From NCBI GenBank assembly GCA_964516055.1, contig CAZEYK010000005.1, forward strand, positions 1 through 38,270: a stretch of DNA of 38,270 bases. The letters run 5' to 3'. This stretch comes from JABIEQ01 sp964516055. Lineage in GTDB: Bacteria; Patescibacteriota; Patescibacteriia; Magasanikbacterales; UBA922. A model generated the notes under the pieces. The model was not told the origin of the DNA, searched no databases, and was given only the letters and a program-made list of their open reading frames with translations. Position 1 is the stretch's first letter. Every line of letters starts with the position of its first letter. The position numbers and the translations under genes were made by a program. Shown one piece after another: positions 14,085 to 23,195 of this stretch.

Positions 14085-14112
14085 AGCTTAGCAATTGGCT
14101 CAATAATGTCAA
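14085..14112 (-). promoter_or_regulatory. Probable promoter of island gene 2
   Basis: On the minus strand: TTGACA (14112-14107), 16-base spacer, TAAGCT (14090-14085). Perfect -35 box, poor -10 box. Confidence 0.35.
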
Positions 14113-14160
14113 TAATACTTGAAAAATATGCTAAAATAGGCTTAACTATAGTGCGCCCCT

Positions 14161-14889
14161 ATGAAATCTATTATTCGCAATATTCACACGGAACTTACCA
14201 AACATATTGATCCTGTCTATAAGGCAGGCTCGGGTAGATTTTCGAAAGAAGTTATTCATTCTCTTGGTGTTCGGACACCACTAGTGAGGAAGATTGCTCG
14301 ACAATACTACAAAGAAGTAGCAGCGCTCCCAAAGACAACCCTTTTTTCTCTTTGTGAACAGCTCTTTGAACAAGGAACAGCTGAAGAACACACTATTGCA
14401 TGGCAATGGGCGTATGAACGACGAGCCGAATATACCACCAAAGATTTTGCACGGTTTGAAAGATGGTTGAAAAAATATGTATCAAACTGGGCAGACTGTG
14501 ATGACTTTTGTACGCACGCGTTTGGTTATCTGATATGGAAATATCCTGAACTCACGAAACATACTATTTCGTGGCGAATGAGTACCAACCGATGGTTGCG
14601 TCGCGCAGCAGCAGTTATCTTTATTCATCCGATGTGGACAAAAGATCGTCCGGTAGAAAAACAGTCTTTTTTGAAAACAGTGTTTGAGACAGCAGATACG
14701 CTGTTCCTTGATACCGATGACTTAGTACAAAAAGGTTATGGCTGGATGCTAAAAGCTACTGCCGATATGTTTCCTGCTGAGGTGTTTGCCTATGTGATGA
14801 AACACAAAACTGTTATGCCACGAACCGCCCTTCGCTATGCGATTGAAAAATTTCCAAAAGAAATGAAGCGCGCAGCAATGCAACCATGA
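14161..14889 (+). CDS. AlkD-like DNA alkylation repair protein
   Basis: 242 residues of HEAT-like helical repeats. Members of the AlkD/AlkC superfamily excise N3- and N7-alkylated purines without flipping the base. Key AlkD positions appear conserved: Trp and Asp in NWADCDDFC (about residues 111-119), Arg in RWLRRAAAV (about 143-151), and Trp in QKGYGWMLKA (about 190-199). The C-terminal MPRTALRYAIEKFP is the usual family ending. Length matches. It diverges from island gene 2. No Shine-Dalgarno is visible (ATG preceded by GCGCCCCT). Confidence 0.9.
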   Translation: MKSIIRNIHTELTKHIDPVYKAGSGRFSKEVIHSLGVRTPLVRKIARQYYKEVAALPKTTLFSLCEQLFEQGTAEEHTIAWQWAYERRAEYTTKDFARFERWLKKYVSNWADCDDFCTHAFGYLIWKYPELTKHTISWRMSTNRWLRRAAAVIFIHPMWTKDRPVEKQSFLKTVFETADTLFLDTDDLVQKGYGWMLKATADMFPAEVFAYVMKHKTVMPRTALRYAIEKFPKEMKRAAMQP

Positions 14890-14964
14890 TTTATATATTT
14901 ATGTAATTTCCAATTTTCAAACATACGTTAACTAATACCTTTTCCTTTTGACCATTTTCTCATT

Positions 14965-16188
14965 ATGATTATCAATACTATATTACTTATTCTCCTCCTC
15001 CTGTTGTCGGCATTTTTTTCGTCGGCTGAGGTTGCTTTTGTTACGCTTACTGAAGCAAAGGTTGAAGCAATGGTACGCAAAAAATTACCTCGTTCACGTT
15101 TGGTAAAACAATTAAAACGACGCTCCCGTAGATTGTTGGTTACTATTTTGGTAGGAAATAATATTGTAAACATTTGGGCGTCTTCTTTGGCAACTATTGT
15201 GGCAATTGATATTTTTGATTCTGCTGCCGTTGGTATTGCCACGGGAGCAATGACGCTTTTAATTTTGATGTTTGGAGAAATTATTCCAAAAGCGTATGCA
15301 GCAAATCACCCACAAACATTTGCGGTATGGTTTTCTGTCCCATTGCGTATATTTCAATTGTCCGCCTTCCCTATTATTGTTCTTTTTGAATGGATGACCA
15401 ATTTGGTGGCGGGAAAATATAGACAAGATAAAGTGAGTGAAGAAGAATTGCTAGCACTCGCAAAGGCAAGCACCAAACAAGGAAACATTGAACATAGCGA
15501 AGGAAAAATGATTGAGCGATTGTTTGCTTTTAATGACATCACGGCTGAAGATATTATGACCCCCCGTGTACAGGTAGCCTTTTTAAATAATACTCATACA
15601 ATTGATGAAGCAACAAATCTCATAAAAAATCATCCATACACTCGCTACCCAGTGATGGCAAATACTCCCGATACTATTATTGGCTATGTTCATTCTCGAG
15701 ATGTCCTCCTTGCATACCACACCGATAAAGAGGAAGAATCTATTGAAAACATTATGCATACTATTTTTGCTGTTCCAAGACAAATGCGTATCGATGATTT
15801 GATGGTTGAATTTCAAAAACGAAAAACTCATATTGCAATTGTTGTTGATGAGTTTGGTGGAACAGAAGGTGTTGTTACGTTTGAAGATATTATTGAAGAG
15901 CTTGTTGGAGAAATTGCCGACGAACATGATATCGGCGAATCCGTAATAAAACGAATTGATAAAGACAGCATTTTGGTTGCAGGTGATACAACTATTCGTG
16001 AGATTAATGATTTTTTTAATGTGGTTATCCCGGGAAATGAACTTGATACTATCGCCGAGGTACTGCTTGATGACTTACAAAAAATTCCTCGCAAAGGACA
16101 ACAAGTGACACTTGGCAAATGTGTCTGTACTGTTGTTGAAACAAAAAAACGACGAATTCAACGAGTGCAAATTGATAAAGGACTATAA
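14965..16188 (+). CDS. CNNM/CorC-type membrane protein with CBS pair
   Basis: 407 residues. An N-terminal CNNM (DUF21) transmembrane domain opens MIINTILLILLLLLSAFFSS with AEVAFVTL; GEIIPKAYA lies near residue 107. A CBS-domain pair follows (AEDIMTPR, about residues 193-200, and FGGTEGVVTFEDIIEE, about 298-313), then a C-terminal CorC/HlyC domain (DKDSILVAGDTTI). The older name hemolysin is misleading; known members handle Mg2+ or Co2+ efflux, and CBS domains bind adenine nucleotides. It ends 11 bases before the pseudouridine synthase start, so the two are probably co-transcribed. Confidence 0.88.
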   Translation: MIINTILLILLLLLSAFFSSAEVAFVTLTEAKVEAMVRKKLPRSRLVKQLKRRSRRLLVTILVGNNIVNIWASSLATIVAIDIFDSAAVGIATGAMTLLILMFGEIIPKAYAANHPQTFAVWFSVPLRIFQLSAFPIIVLFEWMTNLVAGKYRQDKVSEEELLALAKASTKQGNIEHSEGKMIERLFAFNDITAEDIMTPRVQVAFLNNTHTIDEATNLIKNHPYTRYPVMANTPDTIIGYVHSRDVLLAYHTDKEEESIENIMHTIFAVPRQMRIDDLMVEFQKRKTHIAIVVDEFGGTEGVVTFEDIIEELVGEIADEHDIGESVIKRIDKDSILVAGDTTIREINDFFNVVIPGNELDTIAEVLLDDLQKIPRKGQQVTLGKCVCTVVETKKRRIQRVQIDKGL

Positions 16189-16198
16189 TGTTTATTCT

Positions 16199-16930
16199 AT
16201 GAAAATTCGACTACAAAAACATATTGCTGAACTTGGTATTTGTTCCCGCAGAAAAGCTGAAGACCTTATTCGGCTTGGGCAGGTAACCCTCAATGGCGTA
16301 GTGGTAACCGAAATGGGAGTACAAGTTGATCCTGAGACTGATGCGGTAGAGGTAGTAGGCGCCGTGCCAAAACGAGCAGGAGAAAAACTTATCTATATTG
16401 CGCTGAATAAACCAATCGATTATATTTCTAGCACATCAAATGAACAAGGGGCTTCTGTGCTGTCGCTTTTAACAAAAGAAAATAATATTAAACCAAAATT
16501 AGGAAGAGACGTTACTGAACGAGTGTATCCTGTTGGTCGTTTGGATAAAGATTCTGAAGGTCTTGTTCTGTTAACAAATGATGGAACACTCACAAATACA
16601 CTCACCCATCCACGATATGCCCATGAAAAAGAATATGAGGTGATGATTCATGAGCCGTTATCCAAAGACGCAAAAAAGATTCTTTCAACGGGAATGCTGG
16701 TTAATGACGAGCATGTGAACGGTATTCGAATTGTAAACGAATCCATTCTAGGAAAACGGGTGTTTGTTACGGTGATACTTACCGAAGGAAAAAATAGACA
16801 AATTCGAAAGATGTTTGGCAAACTTGGGTATCGTATTTTTGCGTTAAAAAGAACGCGTATCAATAAATTGAAACTACTTTCATTGCCACCAGGAAGATGG
16901 CGTTTCATTCGCAAATCTGATATCGTGTAG
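16199..16930 (+). CDS. RsuA/RluB-family rRNA pseudouridine synthase
   Basis: 243 residues. An N-terminal S4 RNA-binding domain (MKIRLQKHIAELGICSRRKA through LIRLGQVTLNG) is followed by the catalytic domain with VGRLDKDSEGLVLLTNDG, where the Asp of GRLD is catalytic. The family ending EGKNRQIRKMFG is also present. These enzymes convert a uridine of 16S or 23S rRNA to pseudouridine; which one cannot be decided. The longer ORF from 16112 overlaps the CNNM gene by 77 bases and adds unrelated residues, so the ATG at 16199 was chosen. The ABC permease gene starts four bases after its stop. Confidence 0.92.
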   Translation: MKIRLQKHIAELGICSRRKAEDLIRLGQVTLNGVVVTEMGVQVDPETDAVEVVGAVPKRAGEKLIYIALNKPIDYISSTSNEQGASVLSLLTKENNIKPKLGRDVTERVYPVGRLDKDSEGLVLLTNDGTLTNTLTHPRYAHEKEYEVMIHEPLSKDAKKILSTGMLVNDEHVNGIRIVNESILGKRVFVTVILTEGKNRQIRKMFGKLGYRIFALKRTRINKLKLLSLPPGRWRFIRKSDIV

Positions 16931-16933
16931 TTC

Positions 16934-17725
16934 ATGGGAAAATATTTTACTGCTTATAAAAATTCACTCTCCAGTTTTTTTCAATACCGACTCAATCTTG
17001 GTCTTCTTTTGATTAGTCATATTGTCAGTTTGTCTGGATTATTGTATTTATGGATTGCTGTGTATGCAGGAGGGCAAACCATTGGATCATACACATTGAC
17101 GGGAATTGCTACCTATTATCTTATTCTCACGGTATTAAAAACAACGATTGCCAATGGGGTTGGTATGGGATTTCAAGTTGTTGATAATATTAATGAAGGC
17201 GTTATTACGAATAATCTATTGAAACCATTTAGCTATCCGCTTGAACAATTTGTTCACTTGCTTGGCGAAGGAACTATTAATACCCTATTTATTACCCCTA
17301 TTGTCCTGCTTGCTGCATTTTTTGCACGACATATTATTGCCCTTCCCTCTTTGGAACATTTTCTTTTGTTTCTTTTGATGAGTGTTATGGGACTGCTATT
17401 TTATTTTTTATTTTATTTTTTGGTTTCACTTTCTTCATTTTGGGTAACCCATGGAGGAAATTTTATTTATGGCATGATTATTGTAAGCAGCTTTTTGAAT
17501 GGATCAATGCTGCCGCTCGATCTATTTCCCGAATGGTATTTGCGTATTAATGTGTATTTACCGTTTCAGTATCTTATTTTTTTACCCATTCAAGCGTATT
17601 TGGGAAGAATTCAAGACATAGGACAAACGCTGCTAATTGGTGGCATATGGCTCGCGATTTTTATTGCTGCGGTGTGGGGTGTGTGGCGCCTTGGTATTAA
17701 AAAATATGAAGCAGTAGGAAAATAA
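16934..17725 (+). CDS. ABC-2 permease (PF06182 type), pair 1 first subunit
   Basis: 263 residues with about six membrane helices. NNLLKPFSYPLEQFVHLLGE matches the cytoplasmic coupling segment of the family (LLKPxxYP), and NGSMLPLDLFPEWY with LPFQYLIFLPIQAYLGR is the characteristic C-terminal part. Known: such permeases occur as unlike pairs with a COG4586-type ATPase; characterised relatives include cyanobacterial viologen exporters, but most substrates are unknown. It begins four bases after the pseudouridine synthase and is followed by its partner after six bases. No ATPase is adjacent to this pair. Confidence 0.85.
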   Translation: MGKYFTAYKNSLSSFFQYRLNLGLLLISHIVSLSGLLYLWIAVYAGGQTIGSYTLTGIATYYLILTVLKTTIANGVGMGFQVVDNINEGVITNNLLKPFSYPLEQFVHLLGEGTINTLFITPIVLLAAFFARHIIALPSLEHFLLFLLMSVMGLLFYFLFYFLVSLSSFWVTHGGNFIYGMIIVSSFLNGSMLPLDLFPEWYLRINVYLPFQYLIFLPIQAYLGRIQDIGQTLLIGGIWLAIFIAAVWGVWRLGIKKYEAVGK

Positions 17726-17730
17726 TACGT

Positions 17731-18519
17731 ATGAAAAAATATTGGCGATTATATCTTCTTTTTTTCAGGGTAAACCTGATGAAACGCATGGCGTATCGGC
17801 TAAATTTTATATTGGGGGCACTCCTCGTGATGGCAGAATCGTTAACAATTATTTTTGGTGTGACTATTATCTATGGGCATATTGATTCTATTGCCGGTTG
17901 GAGTTTGTCGGATATGTATGTGCTTTCTGGCATTTTTATGATTACCAATTCTCTGGCATGGTTGCTCTATAAAGGCGGTGTGACTGATCTTGATAAGCAT
18001 ATTAATTCTGGGACGCTTGATTGGCATTTAATCCGCCCTGTTGATGCACAATTTATTTTGAGTACACAACGCATTGATATTGAAGATGGCGCTCGTTCAA
18101 TTATTGGATTATTTTTGATGGGCTACGGACTTCGTGAGAGCGAATTATTTTCTACGCTTATTCATATTCCCGTGTTTATTTTTTTGATGATTTGTAGCAC
18201 GCTTATTTTGTATAGTATTACGCTTTCTTTGAAAACTATTAGTTTTACGTCTATCCAAGGGTGGGCAACAAATAGTATTTTTTGGCGTTTTCATGATTTG
18301 GCACGATTCCCTACAGATATTTATACTGGTGGCTTTCGCATATTGTATACGTTTATCTTGCCGCTGGCATTTGTGGCAACTGTTCCAGCAAAATCACTTA
18401 CGGGAAAACTTTCTTTGCAATTAATTTTTGGGGCGCTGGTAGCCACAGTAGTAAGCGTCGTGTTGTCTCGATTCATTTGGAAAAGAGCATTGTTGGGCTA
18501 TAGTAGTGCATCGAGTTAA
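17731..18519 (+). CDS. ABC-2 permease (PF06182 type), pair 1 second subunit
   Basis: 262 residues, about six membrane helices. Features of the second-subunit type: LDKHINSGTLDWHLIRPVDAQF, FHDLARFPTDIYTGGFR, and FVATVPAKSLTG near the C-terminus. It ends with GYSSASS, almost the same ending as the second permease of pair 2 (QYSSASS), which supports a duplication of the whole pair. A terminator follows, so pair 1 would be expressed separately from pair 2 and the ATPase. Confidence 0.85.
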   Translation: MKKYWRLYLLFFRVNLMKRMAYRLNFILGALLVMAESLTIIFGVTIIYGHIDSIAGWSLSDMYVLSGIFMITNSLAWLLYKGGVTDLDKHINSGTLDWHLIRPVDAQFILSTQRIDIEDGARSIIGLFLMGYGLRESELFSTLIHIPVFIFLMICSTLILYSITLSLKTISFTSIQGWATNSIFWRFHDLARFPTDIYTGGFRILYTFILPLAFVATVPAKSLTGKLSLQLIFGALVATVVSVVLSRFIWKRALLGYSSASS

Positions 18520-18531
18520 TATTTCTTTTTT

Positions 18532-18566
18532 AAAAAGACACCCGGTATTAGTTGGTGTCTTTTTTG
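18532..18566. terminator. Bidirectional terminator overlapping the sulfatase stop
   Basis: AAAAAGACACC (18532-18542) pairs with GGTGTCTTTTT (18553-18563). The last codons and stop of the minus-strand sulfatase gene (stop 18548-18550) lie within the hairpin. Confidence 0.85.
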
Positions 18567-20425
18567 TTGAGCAAATTTTGGTAAATAAGCTGGTCGGTAG
18601 TTTCTGTGAGTGGAATGAGCAGTGGCGTGTAGTGTTCTTTTTCTTCTTTGGTTCCCTTGAGTGTGTTATAGAGCCCATTCTCTGCCGATCCTCTTAGGAT
18701 AGTATTGTCATTGATAAAATCAATTTCATTAATGCATTTTGTGTAAGCAAAATTTGGTGGTTGTGCTGCCAACATAGACGTGCCAAAAAAGTTTTTTGGC
18801 TTTTGCATCTGTTCCCCTTCAATAATTTGCAACAAGGTGGGGGCAATATCTATGTGTGACGCAATTGAAATATTTGGTTGCGTTACTTGTTTTGGTGAAA
18901 CAATAACAAGCGGAACCTGATTGTATCGAACAAAATTATCTGCAGTTTGTTTGGAAAAATTGTAATAGCGATGATCACCAGTTAATACAACGATCGTATT
19001 TTCATCAAGATGTTTTTCTTTGAGGCTATCAAATAATTCTTTGATGGTGTCATCTATTTCTTGGAGAAATCCAAGGTATGCTCTTACTGCAAATTCATTA
19101 AGTTCCCCTTCTTGTACAATGGTTGGATCTACTTTTCCATCGTACATAGTAATGTTTATGTTGAATAATTTGTTGAGCTCTGCCATTTGCTCTGGTGAAT
19201 GGGGAGCGTGTGATGTATAGCCAACAAGGTAGTTCAATGTTGGTCCGGTTGAAGTTTCTATGCTTTTAACAATATCTTTTATCACATATCGATCTGGATA
19301 TCGAACATCATATTCAGGACTGAAGTGCATATCATCAAATCCCCATTTTGGTCCGAAGATATTTCTACTCCAAAATTCCGGTGTATTTGAATGATAATAT
19401 GCCGTGTGATATTCATACCGTTCTTTGAGTATTTCAGGAAGACAGTGATATTCATTTTCTTCTCCCGAAGCGCTGATGGCTCCATTTGCTTCAACATACG
19501 CACTACAGAGAATAGCAAATTCTGCATTTATGGTTTGGCAACTGTTTGCAAATCCTTGTTCTGGATGAATATTTTTGGCAATAAGTGATTGCAAAAATGG
19601 CATAGGACTTGGGTCGTGGTTTTCTATTCCCCATGAATCAACTGATTCCAGTTGATATATAATGATGTGTGGTTTTTGTTCGTATAGGCTACTTGTGCTG
19701 TTTTGTTCTGCCACTTCTGTTTCATCGCTTTTGGCTAGTTGTGCAAGAAGTTCTGTTGTTTTTTCAATGAAGGAAGATCCTTCGGAAACTTGTGCTACGG
19801 CAACATCAACCTGTTGGTGGGTGAATACTTGTGTGTAGAAATGTCCGATGATACCAATGTCTTGTGCTTTGGCTTTTGCCTCCCACCACGTATCTTTTGG
19901 ATGGACATCGTAATAGGTTGCCACTGGGACGGGAAGGATAAAAATTCCAATTGCGGCGATGGTAATATATATTTTTTGTTTTGCCTGTATTGTGTTGTAT
20001 TTGATTATATATACTTCACAAATACCAAGCATGATAATGCTAACGATAATAAGTAGATAATTACTAAAACGTATTTCTCCAATAAATTCAGATAACAAGG
20101 AGGACATCACGGGGAGTCTCCCAATTTTTTCTCCGATATCAATAAGGAAGGTGTTAAATACTTGGAAAAATAATCCGTTCACGAGTGTGTAAATTATTGC
20201 ACAAAGCAAGATTACCCATCTTATTCCTCGTGTTATGATATGCGTACAGACAAAAAGGCTGAGCGTGTATGTTCCTGCAAGCACAATACTAGAAAGGATT
20301 ACGAAAGGGTGGGGCGGTACCCCAAATATATGTTGTACATAAAGTGCCCCAACAAACAGGATGCTACATGCAATAGCACCGACAATGAATATACGGCTAT
20401 GTTGAGGAAGATATGTTTTTGTCAT
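18548..20425 (-). CDS. LTA-synthase-like membrane sulfatase/phosphoglycerol transferase
   Basis: 625 residues. The first ~190 contain about five membrane helices; the rest is an extracellular alkaline-phosphatase-fold domain. Motifs: IIIYQLESVDSWG with the metal-binding Glu, the catalytic Thr in NSCQTINAEFAILCSAY, and VVLTGDHRYYN with Asp-His metal ligands. LtaS enzymes transfer glycerol phosphate from phosphatidylglycerol to build polymer, and related enzymes modify glycans with phosphoglycerol or phosphoethanolamine. The product here is unknown. It lies opposite to and between the two ABC permease pairs, so an envelope-glycopolymer link is possible but unproven. Predicted leaderless from a good promoter. 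Confidence 0.85.
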   Translation of the reverse strand: MTKTYLPQHSRIFIVGAIACSILFVGALYVQHIFGVPPHPFVILSSIVLAGTYTLSLFVCTHIITRGIRWVILLCAIIYTLVNGLFFQVFNTFLIDIGEKIGRLPVMSSLLSEFIGEIRFSNYLLIIVSIIMLGICEVYIIKYNTIQAKQKIYITIAAIGIFILPVPVATYYDVHPKDTWWEAKAKAQDIGIIGHFYTQVFTHQQVDVAVAQVSEGSSFIEKTTELLAQLAKSDETEVAEQNSTSSLYEQKPHIIIYQLESVDSWGIENHDPSPMPFLQSLIAKNIHPEQGFANSCQTINAEFAILCSAYVEANGAISASGEENEYHCLPEILKERYEYHTAYYHSNTPEFWSRNIFGPKWGFDDMHFSPEYDVRYPDRYVIKDIVKSIETSTGPTLNYLVGYTSHAPHSPEQMAELNKLFNINITMYDGKVDPTIVQEGELNEFAVRAYLGFLQEIDDTIKELFDSLKEKHLDENTIVVLTGDHRYYNFSKQTADNFVRYNQVPLVIVSPKQVTQPNISIASHIDIAPTLLQIIEGEQMQKPKNFFGTSMLAAQPPNFAYTKCINEIDFINDNTILRGSAENGLYNTLKGTKEEKEHYTPLLIPLTETTDQLIYQNLLNKKDTN

Positions 20426-20435
20426 AAGTGGAATT

Positions 20436-20464
20436 ATTGTAACGATTTTGTGCCTTGCTGTCTA
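20436..20464 (-). promoter_or_regulatory. Promoter of the LTA-synthase-like gene
   Basis: On the minus strand: TAGACA (20464-20459), 17-base spacer, TACAAT (20441-20436). The start near 20429 leaves only about four bases before the ATG at 20425. Confidence 0.7.
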
Positions 20465-20483
20465 TGCTAGACTACGTTATCCT

Positions 20484-20492
20484 TGATATACT
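20484..20492 (+). promoter_or_regulatory. Extended -10 promoter of the second permease operon
   Basis: TGATATACT combines an extended TG motif with TATACT (20487-20492). No clear -35 box. The start near 20499 is about five bases before the ATG at 20504. Confidence 0.5.
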
Positions 20493-20503
20493 ATTTATCT
20501 TGT

Positions 20504-21298
20504 ATGAATAAATATACAACAACCTTTTCCTTCGCAATACATAATCTATTTGTATACCGACTTAATTTTTTCTTGGGGCGATTTCGGGGTATAGTAGTTT
20601 TGTTACTGTTGTACTATATTTGGACGAATGTTACGGGTGTAACAGGTTCATTTGCGGGATATTCTGAATTACACATTTTGAATTATATCTTTGGTGCTCA
20701 TATTCTTCGATCGTTGGTGTTTGGTCAACCACTGTATGTAATTTCACGAGAAATTAATGATGGAACATTTTCACGGCATCTTGTGAAACCGCTTAATCAC
20801 ATGTGGTATTTTTACTGTCATTCGTGGGCAGAGAGATTATTATATACGGGAAGCGCGATTATAGAGGTGTATATCTGCACACGAATATTTGATGCCACCC
20901 TATTTTTACAAACGAACAAGCTTCAACTATTTTTATTTTTTCTTTCTGTTGTCTGCGCCCATGTACTTTATTATTTGCTCAGCTATGGTATGAGTTTGAT
21001 TGCGTTTTGGTCTCGTGAAGCGATGGGTCCACGATTTTTGTTTGAATGGATTGTGCAATTTACTTCTGGATCATTTTTTCCATTATCTATTGTGGGATCA
21101 ATATTTTTTTCAGTACTTAGTGCCATGCCATTTATGTATGTCCTCTATGTCCCACTTGAAATATATTTAGGACGGATTGATGTGCCGATGGCGGGATATG
21201 TAATTGGCATACAATTGTTATGGATTTTGTTTATACGTCTTTTGGTGTGGGTATTATGGCGCAAAGGACTTCGGCGGTATAGTGGAGAAGGAATATAA
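20504..21298 (+). CDS. ABC-2 permease (PF06182 type), pair 2 first subunit
   Basis: 264 residues, six predicted helices. SREINDGTFSRHLVKPLNHM is the coupling segment and PFMYVLYVPLEIYLGRID the C-terminal family motif, the same subunit type as the protein at 16934. The start at 20504 (MNKYTTTFSFAIHNLF) was preferred over 20483 because the latter lies upstream of the predicted -10 box. It is followed by the partner permease after 12 bases and then the ATPase, so pair 2 forms a complete transporter. Confidence 0.85.
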   Translation: MNKYTTTFSFAIHNLFVYRLNFFLGRFRGIVVLLLLYYIWTNVTGVTGSFAGYSELHILNYIFGAHILRSLVFGQPLYVISREINDGTFSRHLVKPLNHMWYFYCHSWAERLLYTGSAIIEVYICTRIFDATLFLQTNKLQLFLFFLSVVCAHVLYYLLSYGMSLIAFWSREAMGPRFLFEWIVQFTSGSFFPLSIVGSIFFSVLSAMPFMYVLYVPLEIYLGRIDVPMAGYVIGIQLLWILFIRLLVWVLWRKGLRRYSGEGI

Positions 21299-21310
21299 TT
21301 TGTTGCAAAT

Positions 21311-22099
21311 ATGCTTGTATACTATAGCCGTGTGTGGCGACAACTGACTGTTATGGCCTTTAGTTCAACGTTATCAAACCGTATTGATAGCGCTGGTTAT
21401 TTTTTGGGGAAATTTGTTCGGTTTGGATTTTTTATTGTATTTATTTTTTCGCTATTTCGAGTTACTTCTTCTATTGCGGGATATAGCAAGTATGAAGTGT
21501 TATTATTTTTCTTTGTGTTTAATTTGGTAGATGTTGTGGCACAAGGATTGTTTCGTGGTATTTATGTATTTCGGAATCAGGTACGTACGGGAACATTTGA
21601 TTTTGTTCTTACTCGCCCTCTTCGTTCACTTTTTTATGTATTATTTCAACTGTCTGATTTACTCGACCTTTTATTTTTGATTCCTATTGTTGTTGGACTT
21701 ATTTATGTTATTTTTCATTTGCCCGTGTTTCCCAGTAGCATACAACTTTTTCTTTTTGGTCTTTTTTTCTTTGTTAGTTTGCTTATTCTCACTTCTTTTC
21801 ATATTATTGCGGCAACAATTATGGTCCGTTATGTGGATGCCGATCAGGCGGTATGGCTCTATCGAGATTTCATGACCCTTGGGCGATTCCCGCCGGAAAT
21901 ACTTTCTGGGGGGCTCCAATTTTTCTTTACGATCCTTATTCCTATTATTGTGGTGGTGGCGTTTCCTACAAAAATATTGCTTGGGATACTTTCTCCTTTG
22001 TGGATGCTCGTGGGTATAGTGATTGCCGCTTTGTTTTTTCTTATCTCTTTGCTATTATGGAACAGCGGTTTGAAGCAATATTCTAGTGCCTCAAGCTAA
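21311..22099 (+). CDS. ABC-2 permease (PF06182 type), pair 2 second subunit
   Basis: 262 residues, six predicted helices. NQVRTGTFDFVLTRPLRSLF, YRDFMTLGRFPPEILSGGLQ and VVAFPTKILLG are the second-subunit features, parallel to the gene at 17731. The final residues QYSSASS match GYSSASS there. It partners the preceding permease and the ATPase that begins 35 bases downstream. Confidence 0.85.
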   Translation: MLVYYSRVWRQLTVMAFSSTLSNRIDSAGYFLGKFVRFGFFIVFIFSLFRVTSSIAGYSKYEVLLFFFVFNLVDVVAQGLFRGIYVFRNQVRTGTFDFVLTRPLRSLFYVLFQLSDLLDLLFLIPIVVGLIYVIFHLPVFPSSIQLFLFGLFFFVSLLILTSFHIIAATIMVRYVDADQAVWLYRDFMTLGRFPPEILSGGLQFFFTILIPIIVVVAFPTKILLGILSPLWMLVGIVIAALFFLISLLLWNSGLKQYSSASS

Positions 22100-22134
22100 C
22101 CGCTGCTGTGTGACGTACACATATCTATTATTGT

Positions 22135-23109
22135 ATGGAAATTATCCGTGTAAACAATTTATCGAAAACCTACGAATATTATAAAAAAGAGCCAGGTTTA
22201 TGGAATTCTTTGAAGAGTTTAGTTCATAGAGAAAAATTATTTACAAGTGCTGTGAAGCAAGTAAATTTTTCTATTGAGGAAGGAGAATTCGTAGGCTTTT
22301 TGGGACCAAATGGAGCAGGAAAAACAACGACACTAAAAATGCTTTCTGGTATTTTGTATCCTACTTCTGGAGAAGCCACCGTGCTTGGCTATACGCCATG
22401 GAAACGCCAAGCGGTGTTTCAAAAACAATTTGCCCTCGTTATGGGACAAAAAAATCAACTCTGGTGGGACTTGCCTGCTATGGAAAGTTTTTTATTGAAT
22501 AAAGAAATTTATGAAGTTCCTGATGAACAGTTTCATAAGACGCTTGAAGAGTTGACCACGCTTTTGGATATTAAAGGTATTCTTGATGTACAGGTACGAA
22601 AATTATCACTTGGAGAACGAATGAAATGTGAGCTTGTGGCAGCACTTCTTCATTCACCGAAGGTTCTGTTTCTTGATGAGCCAACAATTGGTCTTGATGT
22701 TATTTCTCAAAATAATATTCGAGAATTTTTGAAAAAGTATAATAAAGAAAAGAAGACAACTATTATTTTGACTTCTCATTATATGGAAGATGTGGAAGCA
22801 CTGTGTGACCGAGTGGTGATTATTAATCATGGGGAACTTATGTATGATGGAAAACTCCAAACATTAGTTGATAAATATGCGGTCACAAAACAACTTGAAG
22901 TAACCTTTACTGAGAAAGTAGAAAAATCAGTGCTTTCCCCTCTGGGAAAAATAAAAGAATATACAGCAAAGCGTGTTATTCTTGAAGTGCCTAAAAAAGA
23001 TGCTCGATGGGTGGCAGCAAAAATGCTCACAACACTTCCCGTTGATGATATTTTGATAAATGAGGCTGATGTTGAAGAAGTTATCCGTCGGGTTTTTTCG
23101 GAAAAATAG
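22135..23109 (+). CDS. ABC transporter ATPase (COG4586 type)
   Basis: 324 residues. Walker A GPNGAGKTTTLKML (about residues 54-67), Q-loop region VMGQKNQLWWDLP, signature LSLGERMKCELVAAL (about 157-171), Walker B KVLFLDEPTIGLD (about 175-187), and switch His in LTSHYMEDVEALC. The N-terminal NLSKTYEYYKKEPGLWNSL and the LWWDLP element are typical of the ATPase that accompanies PF06182 permeases. It is the only ATPase in this region and could energise both permease pairs. A terminator follows. Confidence 0.93.
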   Translation: MEIIRVNNLSKTYEYYKKEPGLWNSLKSLVHREKLFTSAVKQVNFSIEEGEFVGFLGPNGAGKTTTLKMLSGILYPTSGEATVLGYTPWKRQAVFQKQFALVMGQKNQLWWDLPAMESFLLNKEIYEVPDEQFHKTLEELTTLLDIKGILDVQVRKLSLGERMKCELVAALLHSPKVLFLDEPTIGLDVISQNNIREFLKKYNKEKKTTIILTSHYMEDVEALCDRVVIINHGELMYDGKLQTLVDKYAVTKQLEVTFTEKVEKSVLSPLGKIKEYTAKRVILEVPKKDARWVAAKMLTTLPVDDILINEADVEEVIRRVFSEK

Positions 23110-23124
23110 TGTACCTTTTTGGAT

Positions 23125-23157
23125 AAAAAAGATGCAGTGTTGCTGTGTCTTTTTTTA
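23125..23157 (+). terminator. Terminator after the ABC ATPase gene
   Basis: AAAAAAGATGCAG pairs with CTGTGTCTTTTTT (two imperfect pairs), with a T run. Confidence 0.7.
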
Positions 23158-23195
23158 TTGTATGATATAGTATAGGTAATGTAATTATTTTTTTT

